From positions 1-50,444 of the forward strand of contig JABYQS010000230.1 in assembly GCA_022592435.1 (NCBI GenBank): 50,444 nt of DNA, written 5' to 3'. The position numbers and the translations under genes were made by a program. Shown piece after piece: positions 19,089 through 29,680 of the stretch. The stretch's first letter is position 1. Each line of letters begins with the position of its first letter. The notes below the pieces were generated by a model. It was not told the DNA's origin and made no database searches. It saw only the letters and a list, made by a program, of their open reading frames with translations. Source of the stretch: Cerioporus squamosus. Lineage: Eukaryota > Basidiomycota > Agaricomycetes > Polyporales > Polyporaceae.

Positions 19089-20355
19089 ATGCACGACGAG
19101 GATTCCTCCTTCCTAGGATTCACCGCTCGTTGCGGAGGCGCTCTTTCGGCCCCTCCGGAGACTCCAACTCACTGCGGAGTAGCTTCTTTCCAGCTCGGAG
19201 ACATCGCTTCTTCGACTGAGTCTACACGCGCCGTATCTCCGGAGCATCCACCAGCCTCCATGGTATCTCCATCTGTTAAGACTGTGCGTGCCAAGTCAAA
19301 CTCCGGAAGGAAGTCCGAAGTCCGAAGTCCGAAGGCAGCGCAGAGGTGAAGACTTCGGCGAAGTTATTGACCAACGCCCTGAGGAGACGCAAGGTGTCTT
19401 CTATTTGCAAAGGAACAGAACTCCGGAGTTTATACCGGAGTAAGCAACGATGGAGGAAGTCAAGCAGAGAGGGAAAGAGAGTCAGAAGCCGAATGACCAG
19501 AGTCGGAAGACGGAGGTCGGAGGTCAGAGGTCGGAAGTCCGGACGGAGGTGCGGACGGGTTTCAGAAGAGAAGGCAATAGATTGAGTTGTTGATACCGAG
19601 AAGGATAAGAGGGAAGTAAACGAGATATCAGAACTGAGGTCTAAGGGAGAATACAAGCAGACTTAAATACTAAAGTCCGGAGGTCCGAAAGGGGTAAGCT
19701 CAAAGTAGAGACAGGAGTCGGAGTCCGGTGCCAAGGCGGAAGCAAGTAAGTAGCCAATAGGAAATGGAGGTAAGTGCGGATACAAGTGGATACAAGTGCG
19801 GATACAAACGGGTAATACTATCGGGACTGCGGAGGTGATCGGAGTCCGAGGGGAGCGGATAGTAAGGGGTAAGTATTGTAGTAAGGATGAGTCACAACGA
19901 AAGGATGAGGAAGTAAGTATGAGTCAACGGACGAACCGGAGTCCGGTCGGAGTTGAGTCTGGAGTTGGGTGTCTTGGAGCACGGGATGTAACACCATCCA
20001 ACCCTTTCGCTTCCTCCTCACGCCTCTACCGGACTCCGTCCCAAGGCCCGACCTCCGGGCCTGCTCCGGCTCGGACTCAGTCGACCTTGGTTACTGGACC
20101 TCCCCAACCCGCCGTCCGGACCACAGCTCAGTCAACTCAGACTGCAGCTCAGCCACCTCAAGGTCCGTCTCAGGCCGCTACCCAGCACGGAACCTCCGGT
20201 CCCATCCAGGCAAACTCCGGATCCACAGCTCAGGCTCAGGCTCCGACTACCCAGTCAGCCAGCCAAAGCCAAACAAACCCGGACTTAGCTGCCGCTCTAG
20301 TTATGCTCGCCCAATCCCTCCAGAACCTGGCTCCGCCAAGTCGGCCTCCTATGAG
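19089..20355 (+). pseudogene. gypsy-A gag, N-terminal part (split by solo LTR)
   Basis: The ATG at 19089 lies 30 bp after the LTR (MHDEDSSFLGF). The frame runs to the target duplication CCATC at 19269-19273. After the inserted solo LTR and the second CCATC (19994-19998) it resumes exactly in frame with NPFASSSRLYRTPSQGP and a Ser/Thr/Gln/Pro-rich low-complexity stretch to about 20345, where a one-base shift moves it to another frame. Removing the LTR and one duplication copy reconnects the reading frame, which proves the insertion order. The segment is the disordered Gag N terminus with no catalytic motif. Confidence 0.85.
19274..19993 (-). repeat. solo gypsy-A LTR inserted in gag, opposite orientation
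   Basis: 720 bp from TGTTAAGACTGTGCG to GGGATGTAACA, the reverse complement of the 5' LTR 214 bp upstream. It is flanked by a perfect 5-bp target duplication CCATC (19269-19273, 19994-19998). With the 5' LTR it forms an inverted pair of 720-bp arms around a 214-bp loop. Confidence 0.95.
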
Positions 20356-21282
20356 CATAACAATGTCCGGGATCCGGATCCGTTCGATGGAACGGACACC
20401 ACCAAACTCTGTTCTTTCTTTGCCCAGTTAGAGCTCGTCTTCAAGGCTCGACCTCGGACATTCGACACGGACGAGAAGAAGGTCACCTACGCGATATCAC
20501 ATCTTAAAGGCATCGCTCTCGCATGGTTCGAACCCTTCCTTCTAGAATCTCCAACCGGCAACCCACCGGTGTTCATGTCGGACTACGAGGTCTTCCAAGA
20601 CGAACTCTGGGCGAACTTCGGACCTTATGATGTCGTCAGCACCGCCAAACACGAGCTCGAGAACCTCTCCATGTCCGATAACCAACGCGTAGCTTGATAC
20701 ATCACCCAGTTCAACCGGCTCACCACTCAAGTCGAGTGGGGCCCCGGAGCTCTTCATTACCAGTTCTACAAGGGACTTCCGGCTCGTCTCAAAGACCGCA
20801 TCTCCGAGATAGGCAAGCCGAAGGACCTGAACAAACTCCGAAAGCTCGCTCAGTCCATCGACGCTCACTTCTGGGAACACAAGACCGAGCAGAACCGTGA
20901 GACTTGGACTTCGTCCTCGAGCAACAAGATCTCCGGGTCGTCTAAGTCTCCGACATCATCATCTTCCTTTCCGACGTCTGGGCACTCCTCCTCATCTTCG
21001 AAACCCTCCACTCCGAAGAACCCTCCGAAGCCCAGAACTCCGAAGACTCCGCCGAAAACTCCGAAGCCCTACGCCGATAAGCTGGGCAAGGACGGCAAGT
21101 TAACTCAGGAAGAACGTCAGCGTCGCTTCGCCAACAATCTGTGCCTTTTCTGTGGTGGCGCCGGACATACCGCGGACGCCTGTCCCAAGAAGTCCGTCGC
21201 TGCTAAAGGCCGCGCTGCTCAGGTCGCGGAGGCTCCCGTTGCTCCGGAAAATCCTCCGGTCCCTGCGGAGCCAAAAAACTAG
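20356..21282 (+). pseudogene. gypsy-A gag, capsid and zinc knuckle
   Basis: Frame 1 from about 20350: VRDPDPFDGTD, then the retrotransposon Gag domain (FFAQLELVFKARPRTF, AISHLKGIALAWFEPFL, HELENLSM). A TGA at 20695-20697 sits where the family has a charged residue (CGA to TGA is one CpG transition). The frame then stays open: YITQFNRLTTQVEW, FYKGLPARLKDRI and KLRKLAQSIDAHFW, a Pro/Lys-rich KTPKTPPK-like stretch, and the CCHC knuckle CLFCGGAGHTADAC near 21139-21180. The natural stop TAG is near 21280. Confidence 0.9.
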
Positions 21283-21326
21283 GCTGCGATCCTCCGCAAT
21301 CCGCGTGCGGTGTAGATCGCGTTGAC

Positions 21327-21975
21327 TTGACCCACGCGGAACCGCAACTCCGTCTCAACGCTTCCGCTCTTTCCGATCCGTCCTCTCTGCTTCTCCAACT
21401 CTACTCCGAAAATCTACAAACTCCGTTCACTGCCCTCGTCGACTCCGGCTCGTCGCATTGCTTCCTCGACTCGGACTTCGTCGATCAGCATGGACTCCAG
21501 ACTACGTTCATTCCTCCGATTCGCCTCTCGCTCTTCGACGGTTCTTCGAACACGTCTATCACTCGGAAAACCATAATGCCTGTCCACTTTCCCTCTGGGG
21601 AAGTTCTGAACCTCGACTTCTATGTCACTCCGCTCGACAAATCCGTCTCCGCTGTTCTCGGATACAGCTGGCTCTCCGCTTACAATCCCTTGATTGACTG
21701 GAAGAAGCACAGCATCCATTTCCGGACTACGCCCTCGGATCGTCCCGTATCTCCGACGTCACCTCCGCCGAGTTCGGAGAACCCTTCGGACTTCGATCCG
21801 TCGACTCCTTCTCCTCCGGCACCCTCTGTCTCCCTGATCGGAGCAGCCGCGTTCGCGCGTGCCTGTAAGCTCCAGGGCTCCGAGAGTTTCACTCTCAATC
21901 TCTCTGCAAAGTCCGCCTCTGTCGCTACCGCTCGGAGTTCGTCCGTTTCCGATGCTCCTCCGGACCTCCCTGGAG
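21327..21975 (+). pseudogene. gypsy-A protease
   Basis: Start of pol in another frame than gag. The pepsin-like retroviral protease active site is VDSGSSHCFLD near 21440-21475, with the second conserved block AVLGYSWLSAYNP near 21650 and IDWKKHSIHF. A Ser/Pro-rich spacer follows. The frame is lost by a one-base shift near 21975, just before the RT lead-in block ([12 protein letters not shown]). Confidence 0.88.
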
Positions 21976-22955
21976 TCCCGAAGAGTATCACGAATTTGCG
22001 GACGTCTTCAGCAAGACTCGAGCGGACACCCTTCCGGAACACCGTCCCTACGACCTCAAAATCGATCTAGAAGACGGAGCCGTTCCACCCCTCGGACCTA
22101 TCTACTCCCTCTCGAAGCTCGAGCTCGACACTCTCCGAGAGTACATCGAAGAGAATCTCCGCTCAGGTTTCATCCGCCCTTCCAACTCTCCGTGTGGAGC
22201 TCCGGTCCTATTCGTCAAGAAGAAGGACGGCTCACTCCGCTTGTGCGTCGACTACCGCGGGTTGAACAAGATCACTCGGAAGGACCGTTATCCCCTTCCC
22301 CTCGTCTCGGACCTCCTCGACGCTCCGCGGAAGGCTCGGATCTACACCAAGATCGACCTCCGACATGCCTACAACCTAGTCCGAATAGCCCCCGGAGATG
22401 AATGGAAGACGGCTTTCCGAACGCGCTACGGATCGTTCGAATGGCGCGTCATGCCTTTCGGACTTTCTAACGCTCCGGCCGCCTTTCAACGCTTCGTCAA
22501 CGAAATCTTCGCGGACTTGCTAGATGTTTGCGTCGTCGTGTATCTGGACGACATCCTCATCTACTCCGACAACCCCGCCGATCACCGGAAGCACGTCAAA
22601 GAAGTCCTACGACGTCTCCGGAAGCACAAGCTCTATGCTCGCGCCGACAAGTGCGAGTTCCACTCGGACTCCGTCGAGTACCTCGGCTACATCCTCTCGC
22701 CGAAGGACTCACGATGTCGGACTCCAAGGTCAAGACGATTCTCGAGTGGCCGGAACCCCGGAAAGTCCGAGACATACAGTCCTTCCTCGGATTCGCCAAC
22801 TTCTACCGGTGTTTCATCCCTCGCTACTCCGAGATCGTCCTTCCCCTCACCCGTCTCACCCGCAAGAATGTTCCTTGGAACTTCTCCGATGAATGCCGCG
22901 ACGCCTTTAACTCTCTCAAAAAGGCGTTCACCACAGCTCCGGTTCTTCACCATTG
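21976..22955 (+). pseudogene. gypsy-A reverse transcriptase
   Basis: RT from the lead-in [13 protein letters not shown] through [20 protein letters not shown] and [14 protein letters not shown] (22.2 kb), [19 protein letters not shown], and catalytic YLDD in [12 protein letters not shown] near 22545. A one-base deletion near 22707 shifts the frame; in the new frame the connection domain reads [18 protein letters not shown] and FYRCFIPRY. Another shift near 22957 precedes RNase H. The catalytic Asp pair is intact. Confidence 0.92.
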
Positions 22956-23684
22956 GGAACCGATCGGCAAATCACCGTCGAGACGGATGCCTCGGACTAC
23001 GCTATCGCCGGAATTCTGTCCATCACCACGGACTCCGGTGAACTCCATCCCATCGCTTTCCACTCCCGTACCCTCTCCGGTGCGGAGTTGAACTACGACA
23101 CTCACGACAAGGAACTCTTGGCCATCTTCGAAGCATTCAAGACTTGGCGGCACTACCTCGAGGGCTCCGGAACTCCGATCGACGTCGTCACGGATCACAA
23201 GAACCTCGAGTACTTCTCCACCACAAAACTCCTCACCCGCCGCCAAGCCCGCTGGTCCGAGTACCTGTCGCAGTTCAACATGGTTATCCGATTCCGACCC
23301 GGAAAACTCGGAGCAAAACCCGACGCACTCACTCGCCGTTGGGACGTCTACCCAAAGGAGGGGGACAGTGACTACTCCGTCGTCAACCCACACAACTTCC
23401 GACCAGTCTTCACTCAGGAACAGCTCGCTTCCTCCCTCCGGGCGACAATCCTCCACGCTCCGGTCCTCCGTGCGGTGTTCGTCCTCGACGATACCCAACT
23501 CCGCGCGGACATCCGCTCCGCTCAAGCCTCCGAGAACCCTTCTCCGGAGCTCGCCGCAGGTCTCTCGCATGCCTCGGAAGTCGACCACCCCCGCTGGTCC
23601 TTCAACGACGATGGTTTCCTATGTCTCAGCAATCGCATCTACGTCCCGGACTCCGAAGACCTCCGACTCCGAGTCCTTCGGTCC
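22956..23684 (+). pseudogene. gypsy-A RNase H and connection to integrase
   Basis: Frame open from 22953: RNase [11 protein letters not shown] near 22985, [23 protein letters not shown] near 23092, [11 protein letters not shown] near 23190, and the tether [16 protein letters not shown] with KPDALTRR near 23320. It ends by a frameshift near 23685, where the integrase zinc domain begins. Confidence 0.9.
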
Positions 23685-24678
23685 GTCACGATTACCCAAC
23701 CGTGGGCCACTGGGGACAGAACAAGACTCAGGACCTCGTCCTCCGGGACTACAACTGGCCCGGACTCCACAACTTCATCCGAGACGACTACAAAACCTGT
23801 ACCACATGCGCGAGATCCAAGGTTCCCCGTCATCTGCCCTACGGAACATTGAAGCAACTCCCCATCCCCGAACGGCCCTGGAACTCCATTTCCATGGACC
23901 TCATCGAACAGCTCCCGGACTCCGACGGTTACACCGCGATACTTGTCATTGTTGACCGGTTGACCAAGCAGTCGATCTTCATTCCAACTCACAATACGCT
24001 CAACGCCCAGGAGCTCGCTGAACTCTTCGTCCTTCATGTGTTCTCCAAGCACGGAGTTCCGTCCCACGTCACTTCCGATCGGGGCTCGGAGTTCGTGTCT
24101 CACTTCTTCTGTTCCCTCGGTAAAGCTCTCGACATGAAGCTTCACTTCACCTCCGGTTATCATCCTGAAGGCGACGGACAAACGGAACGCGTTAACCAGA
24201 CCCTAGAGCAGTACCTCCGCATCTATTGCAACTACCAACAGGACAACTGGTCCAAACTCCTGCCCCTTGCGGAGTTTGCGTACAACAACGCTCCGAACGC
24301 CACTACCGGACTCTCTCCCTTCTTCGCCAACAAGGGCTACCACCCCGGACTTGCAGTACACCCGGAACGTGATCTCACCTCCGCCCGTGCCCGCGAGTTC
24401 ACCATCGACCTCGACGAACTCCACTCCGAACTCCGGAATCGCATCGCCAAAGCCCAGGCTCGCTACCAAGTTCAGGCCGACAAGCACCGACTTCCAGCAC
24501 CGGACTTCCAGATCGGAGATTACGCATATGTCCGAGCACAGTTCATCCGTTCTACTCACCCTACAAAGAAACTCTCCGAGAAGTTCCTAGGCCCCTACGA
24601 GATCATCGCTCAGCCCGGAACTCACTCCTTCACCCTCCGTTTACCCGACTCTATGCGGGCCATTCACCCCGTCTTCCC
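23685..24678 (+). pseudogene. gypsy-A integrase, cut by KDZ insertion
   Basis: HHCC zinc domain ([10 protein letters not shown] ... CTTC, 23.69-23.81 kb). Catalytic core with Asp in SMDLIEQLP (about 23895), Asp in TSDRGSEF (about 24075) and Glu in PEGDGQTERVNQ (about 24175), all present. The GPY/F module is FLGPYEIIAQPGTHSF (about 24588-24630), then IHPVF at 24660-24674. The KDZ element starts at 24679. No chromodomain is found on the other side (31431 onward), where the antisense gene begins at once, so pol either ends here or lost its C terminus. Confidence 0.92.
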
Positions 24679-25240
24679 ACCAGTAGTTGCCAGACTTGTA
24701 ATACAGACAGCCACTACTGTGGTTGTTTGGTTGTATATTCCGTAGGGATTATAATACAGGCTTGTAATAGGAGAGGCAGGCTAGTAATACAAGAAGGAAG
24801 GCTAGTATAACAGGGCCATGCTTGTAATACAATCAGGGAAGGCGTGTAGTACAATGGAGCAATGGAGGAAGCCTTGTAATATAATGAAGGGATCTTGTAA
24901 TTGGTGCAGGAGGGCGCAGGAAGGCCTTGTATATGACCTTGTAATAGTGCTGGAGATCAGTAAACAGTCATGTATATCAATTGTAATAGTCTGTGAGATC
25001 AGATCTAATCGTATAAATATGATTTTGATGATCTGCTTACCATGGTACTGGTTCTTGTAGATCGCTTGTAATAAAGAGCAGAGAGTGCATCACATCCTTG
25101 TATATCACCTTGTAATATCTGCTGCAGCCAGCTCTGGCTCCAGTTTATCGCCTTGTAATATCCACTGCAGCCAGTCCCAGCTCCAGTTTATCGCCTTGTA
25201 ATATCCGCTGCAGCCACCAGCTCCAGTTTATCGCCTAGTT
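24679..25240 (+). repeat. KDZ left terminal inverted repeat with subterminal motifs
   Basis: Nearly identical to the reverse complement of 30905-31430. It contains a dozen or so CTTGTAATA-type words spread along its length and, at its inner end (about 25108-25236), three copies of a roughly 43-bp unit with CTGCAGCCAG and CTCCAGTTTATCG. Compared with the right repeat it has about 75 extra bases near 24862-24940. Confidence 0.92.
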
Positions 25241-25543
25241 GGCAGCATCATGAGAGGAAGAAATAACTTTACTAACCTATTTTCATCCATCTGGAACCCT
25301 TGGATCAGCACCATATGCTCCTCATGAAGACTATGCAACATCTGAGCTACAGAACACTGTACTGTTATACTATTGCTCACTCTCCTGTTAATCGTGGGAA
25401 ACATACCTGTTTGTGGCAACCATGCAGTGCTGCCTTAGCACTGGAGAGTTCTAATGTGGCGAACTTCTGGCGACCTGAGCTTGTCCTGAGACAGCACACA
25501 CCTCTAGTGATTGACAATTAGCAGGAGGAGATACAAGCTTGTA
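25241..25543. other. KDZ interior, 3' of transposase
   Basis: About 300 bp between the left inverted repeat and the transposase stop codon. No coding frame or repeat is recognised; it presumably holds the 3' untranslated region and polyadenylation signals of the transposase transcript. Confidence 0.5.
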
Positions 25544-28500
25544 CTACAATCCATCGTCACTGGCATTGGAGTCCTCATCAAAGTCATCACCACCAGCATC
25601 AGCTGCCGCCTGGTAATCTGCAGCATCAGGAGTGATTGCTGCGCGGCGCCTAGGATGGACTTTGCGGGCAAGATGCTCATAGGGCAAGATCCAGTCTGGC
25701 TGCGGCCCCAGCTCCTTGAGCTTGTTGACCCAGAAGGACGCGGTACGAGCTGCCAGTGCTTCCCAGATTGCGGCTTGCTTGTGAGCATAGACGCTCAGGC
25801 CACGTTGCAACCACGCGTGTACGCCTCCCTGCCGTGTCGCCTGCTTCTGCCACCAATGTGCCTTCCAGTTGAAGTACGCGATCACACGCCGCATCTCCTC
25901 CAAGAGGAGTTTCTTCTCCTCGTCCCAACGATCCGCTCGAGACTTGCACCGTGCCCACTCGGCGCGCATAGTCTCCGCAAACTCCTCATCGGATGCGCGC
26001 TCACTTTGATCGCGAGGACCCCTGGCACCAACGGGCGTGAGCCAGATCCAACTCGGAACATAGCGGCCTTCGCTGGGAATGACTTCGTCGTCATCCCGGC
26101 GAGGACCGCGTAAGTCCTCATCGAGGAGGGGCTTGTATGTTTGCTTCCAGGGGCCATCGGGGTCGAGCTTCTCCATGGCCGCGCGCGCGTCTCGGTACCG
26201 CGCAGCGCAGCGCTTCTGCTTGTCCATGAATCGGGTGTAAAGTGATTGATTGCGGGTGACGGAACGCTGCCCGAGACCAGACACATTCACGCGCGTGAAT
26301 TCGGTGATAGCTGCCAGAACGCGACGGATGTGACGGATGCCGGACAGCGAGTCGGCCATCTGGGCGATTCGGAGGTGTTTCTCCTTCTCACGGAGAGCGA
26401 GGAGCGATTCGGACACCAGAAATGTGGCTGGGATAGCCGATGGGAGCCACAGTGGGACGTCTTCAGCTCGCGTCGGCGCCACAGCAGCGTCCTGTGAGGT
26501 TGCAGCCCGGAACTCTGCGACCATCGGCATGTGAAAGTCTTGACCGGCCTGCCACGACTCAATGCGTCGCATCAGAGCATTGCGCTTCTGCTGCTGCTGA
26601 GCGAGTTCAGTCATGCTTCGCCCTTTCTTTGCTCGCTGACGAAGCGCACGTCTGTTGGCAAAGGCATGAGTTAGTGAGCAATATGGAGGGGACACAGGAT
26701 GACGCACTGCTTCTCCTCAAGTTCAAGGCCGACTTGCAACAGCATACCCGGGGTGATGTCATGCAATGGCAACTTGCCCTGGGCAGCCTCAACAGCCTCT
26801 TCCTCGTTGAGCTTCAGCTTTTCGGATGCCAAGGAGATGGCTGTTCGATAATCAATTGGAAGCCGTTAGCATGCGGATGACATAAGTAGGTCTGGGGACC
26901 GTACCTATGGTCGGTTCCTGGAAAGGATCCGGCTGGTCCAGATCAGCATGCCACGCCTTCAACATTGCATCCCATTCGTCGACGGTGTCTGCAGGAATGT
27001 TCACGGTATAATCTTGATAGACTTTGCGTTGCGAGATGCTCATTTTGCAAGCTTCCTCGAGGGCCCGTAGAAGTGTCGTCGCTACAACACCACCTTTGTT
27101 AGCGCATGGGCAATTGACTATAACGTTATAATTACAGAGTGATATAGTCTTCTGCCAGTTCCATGCCCCCCAGTGATCGTCGTAGGTTTCATGGCGCATG
27201 CCAAGACCCATTTCCCGGGTGCTGAGGGCCAATGGGTTCACGTGTGACCAGTGCGACTCAATCCCTTCGCCATAGGTGCGTCCGACCCACCGGAGGAAAT
27301 TGAGGGACCACCGCAAGTGTGGTTCACCTCCATGGACGCAGTAGTGATGCTTCGGGATCGCAAACCGGATGTCTTTCACCTTCGTCCGATCTATCTGCAT
27401 GATCGGAGGGAAATTCTCCTCCATCCGCTTGAAGAAGTGCTTGCTCCACTGGCAAGCTATGTCGTACAACAAAAGAAGGGCGAGGATGAGGATGCCGATC
27501 AGGGTGGAGAATACCAGATAGTCCATGTTCGCGTAACTGTGGATGTGTCAGCGCTAATAACAAGAGCGTGTGGATCGCGCTTACCCTTCACCCAGCTGGA
27601 GATCCCCGGCGCTGTTCTTGCGAACAAGGGCGTGACGTGCGCACAGAACTGCCCCGATTCCAGAGGCTATGTAGCCTTCCTTACGCGAGTTTGCCTTCAG
27701 TATCGCGTTATGCTCTGCGGAGCATGTGTTCTCCTGTAGAACGTCGTATCAGCGATGTACTAGTACCTACTTACGCGAGACCGCTGGAGTACGAACCTCC
27801 TTGTCGTTACGAGCCCTGGCAAGATGCTTCTGATACGCGCTCTCCTTGACATAGTGGGACCAGCCAGGAGCGAGGTGGATATCCTCGATTCCGCGGTCCT
27901 TGCAGCGCGCGCGGAAGTTCGCGTCGATCATAAGATACAATGTATAAAGCCATCTAGGTAGTAGATGACAAGTAAGACGAAGGACTATGATGGCGGAAGA
28001 CAACGTACCTGCGATGCGACGGAGCCTTCTCCCAGTCATCCGGGAGGTTCTTGCCAGGTTGCGGGCAAGCAGCGCAATCCAGCACCAGCTCTCTGGGTTG
28101 AGTTGCGCCAGCACCGGCGGGATCATGTGCACGCCCGAACCTCTTGAGCATGACGAGATGACGCCATATCCTGACTGTGCCTGAGAGAGCTGCTGGTAGC
28201 GGTTCTGTTCCCGAGAACGGCAGCCGGAGATCAGTGAGCCCTCGATAGATAAGCCAATGCAGGAGGATGTGCGTACCGGAACATCTGCGCCGCCAGAATT
28301 GTCTGTGATGCGCTCAATGGTCTTCCAGAAGTCATACAGGTTCGTCTTCCCCTGAAAGTTGAGTTCTTGGAAGGTATTGAGCAACCGGAATGTGAATACG
28401 GTCGCGGCCCGCGGGCTTGTCCATGTCGGAACTTTCCGAAGGTCATCTGGATTAATCCAGATGACTTGTGTTTTCCCCGATGCACCGGATGCAAAGACAA

Positions 28501-29472
28501 TGGTGTCAGATAGCTTTCAGATGGTGCGGATAAGTCAACGGATGGCCGCTGATGCTCAATTAGATGGTAAATAGATGTTAATTCATCCGGATGGTCGTGG
28601 GAAAGTTCCGACACATAGTGGCTGGGAACCACCCGAGGCGCATCAGTTGCCGCCATTCCGGAGTCAGCTCTCCGCTCTCGTCCGGACACTTGCAGAACCG
28701 TACACGGTGCGCAAAGATTCCAGTCGAGTCGCAGATTATGACACGTCGTGCGATCGCGGAGGGGTGACTACACGCTTTGCGGCTCCCACCAGAGTGACCA
28801 ATCTGGATCTTCATTCCGAGGGTCTCAAGCGAGGTGCGGGCGAACTTCTGCCCATCCCATATCTGAAGAACGTGTGACTCAACGTACTTGAATTCAAGGA
28901 CCAACCGACTTACTTCCAAGTGATGCAATGGATGGTCTGCATGCCGCTCCAGAACACATTCCTTGCACCTAATCGGACACCGGAAGCAGTCTTCACAGCG
29001 GATCTTTGCCTCGTGCACGCCGCAGGCCTCGCATATGACTTGCTCGTCTCCAATTGGCTCGTCGCATCCTTCATAGCAGAGCAGTTCGTCTAGAAAGTCT
29101 TGACGCGCGGGGAGCCACTTCTGCAGACGATTCTGCGAGATGTATCAGCTGGATGCCGCCAAAGTCAACCAGGCAGGAATAAATACCGCCGCACGAAGAT
29201 CAGGGCGCTCTCTCTTCGCCTTCTGAACCTTTGGAATGTTCGAGCTTGCACCCTCAAGTCCTTCGGCAGCCGCGACCGGGAAATCTTGCAACAGTGAATT
29301 GGCCGCCACGTCCTCAGGCAGGTCGGCACTAGCAGCTCGCTGCGTTTGAGCTGCAGGTTCTTCAGTGCTCACGGAGACTTGGGTATGCGTCGATCGGGTA
29401 GAAGTACGTCCAGAGTAGTTTCTCCGGAAGTCGTGTCCTTGTACGGTGACTTGAGGTGTGCTTTGCTCGCAT
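25544..29472 (-). pseudogene. KDZ transposase with CxC2 cysteine cluster
   Basis: Minus strand, ten exons. Introns: 29133-29186, 28863-28913, 28205-28276, 27954-28008, 27734-27796, 27537-27584, 27082-27135, 26841-26904, 26652-26707, all GT-AG on the coding strand. N-terminal CxC2-type cluster: CEACGVHEAKIRCEDCFRC and CKECVLERHADHPLH (about 29040-28925), then IWDGQKFAR and VRFCKCPDESGELTPEWRQL, LGWFPAT. Transposase core: KTNLYDFWKT, APGWSHYV, NMDYLVFSTL, the first Asp in LLYDIACQW (27463-27461), HHYCVHGGE, the Glu in YGEGIESHW (27259-27257). The C-terminal helical domain (MRRVIAYFNWKAHWW) ends at TAG 25544. Breaks: a 190-bp MITE (28424-28613) with an in-frame stop and a two-base insertion near 28172. 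The start is uncertain: ATG at 29472 needs a frame change before the first secure codons near 29450. Confidence 0.9.
28424..28613. mobile_element. 190-bp MITE inside the KDZ transposase
   Basis: Perfect 14-bp inverted ends TGTCGGAACTTTCC, with weaker similarity to about 33 bp. A 22-bp perfect palindrome lies at 28443-28464 (core TCTGGATTAATCCAGA). It is flanked by CA on both sides (28422-28423, 28614-28615), a possible 2-bp duplication. Cutting out exactly 190 bp rejoins the KDZ reading frame between FPAT and SPRAATVF. Unspliced, it introduces a TAA. Confidence 0.85.
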
Positions 29473-29680
29473 GGGTGTCGTCAATACCGTCGCGGTGAGG
29501 AAGACAGAGTGGTGTCGGAAGGAGTTCGAGAAGAGGCCGCAGGACAAGCGCTGAACGCGGCTTGTAGGCGAGTTTGCTCTGAGACTACATACCGCACCCG
29601 ACACGCCTGGTGCGCTCAGCTCCAACAGCGATGCTGCCGTCTCGTCTGAGCCCGGCTCGAAGTCCCCGTCGACTACTGCA
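29473..29680. promoter_or_regulatory. divergent promoter between KDZ transposase and cargo gene
   Basis: About 210 bp between the two start codons, which point away from each other. No TATA box is obvious. Short open stretches here belong to neither gene with confidence, and an extra 5' exon of either gene is possible (acceptor-like CCATGCGAG on the minus strand near 29470). Confidence 0.45.

Noticed and set aside
28432..28612. Splicing of the KDZ MITE as an intron (introner)
   Set aside because: The only frame-compatible donor is GTCGGA, unlike the good donors of all other introns in the gene; left as an untested option.
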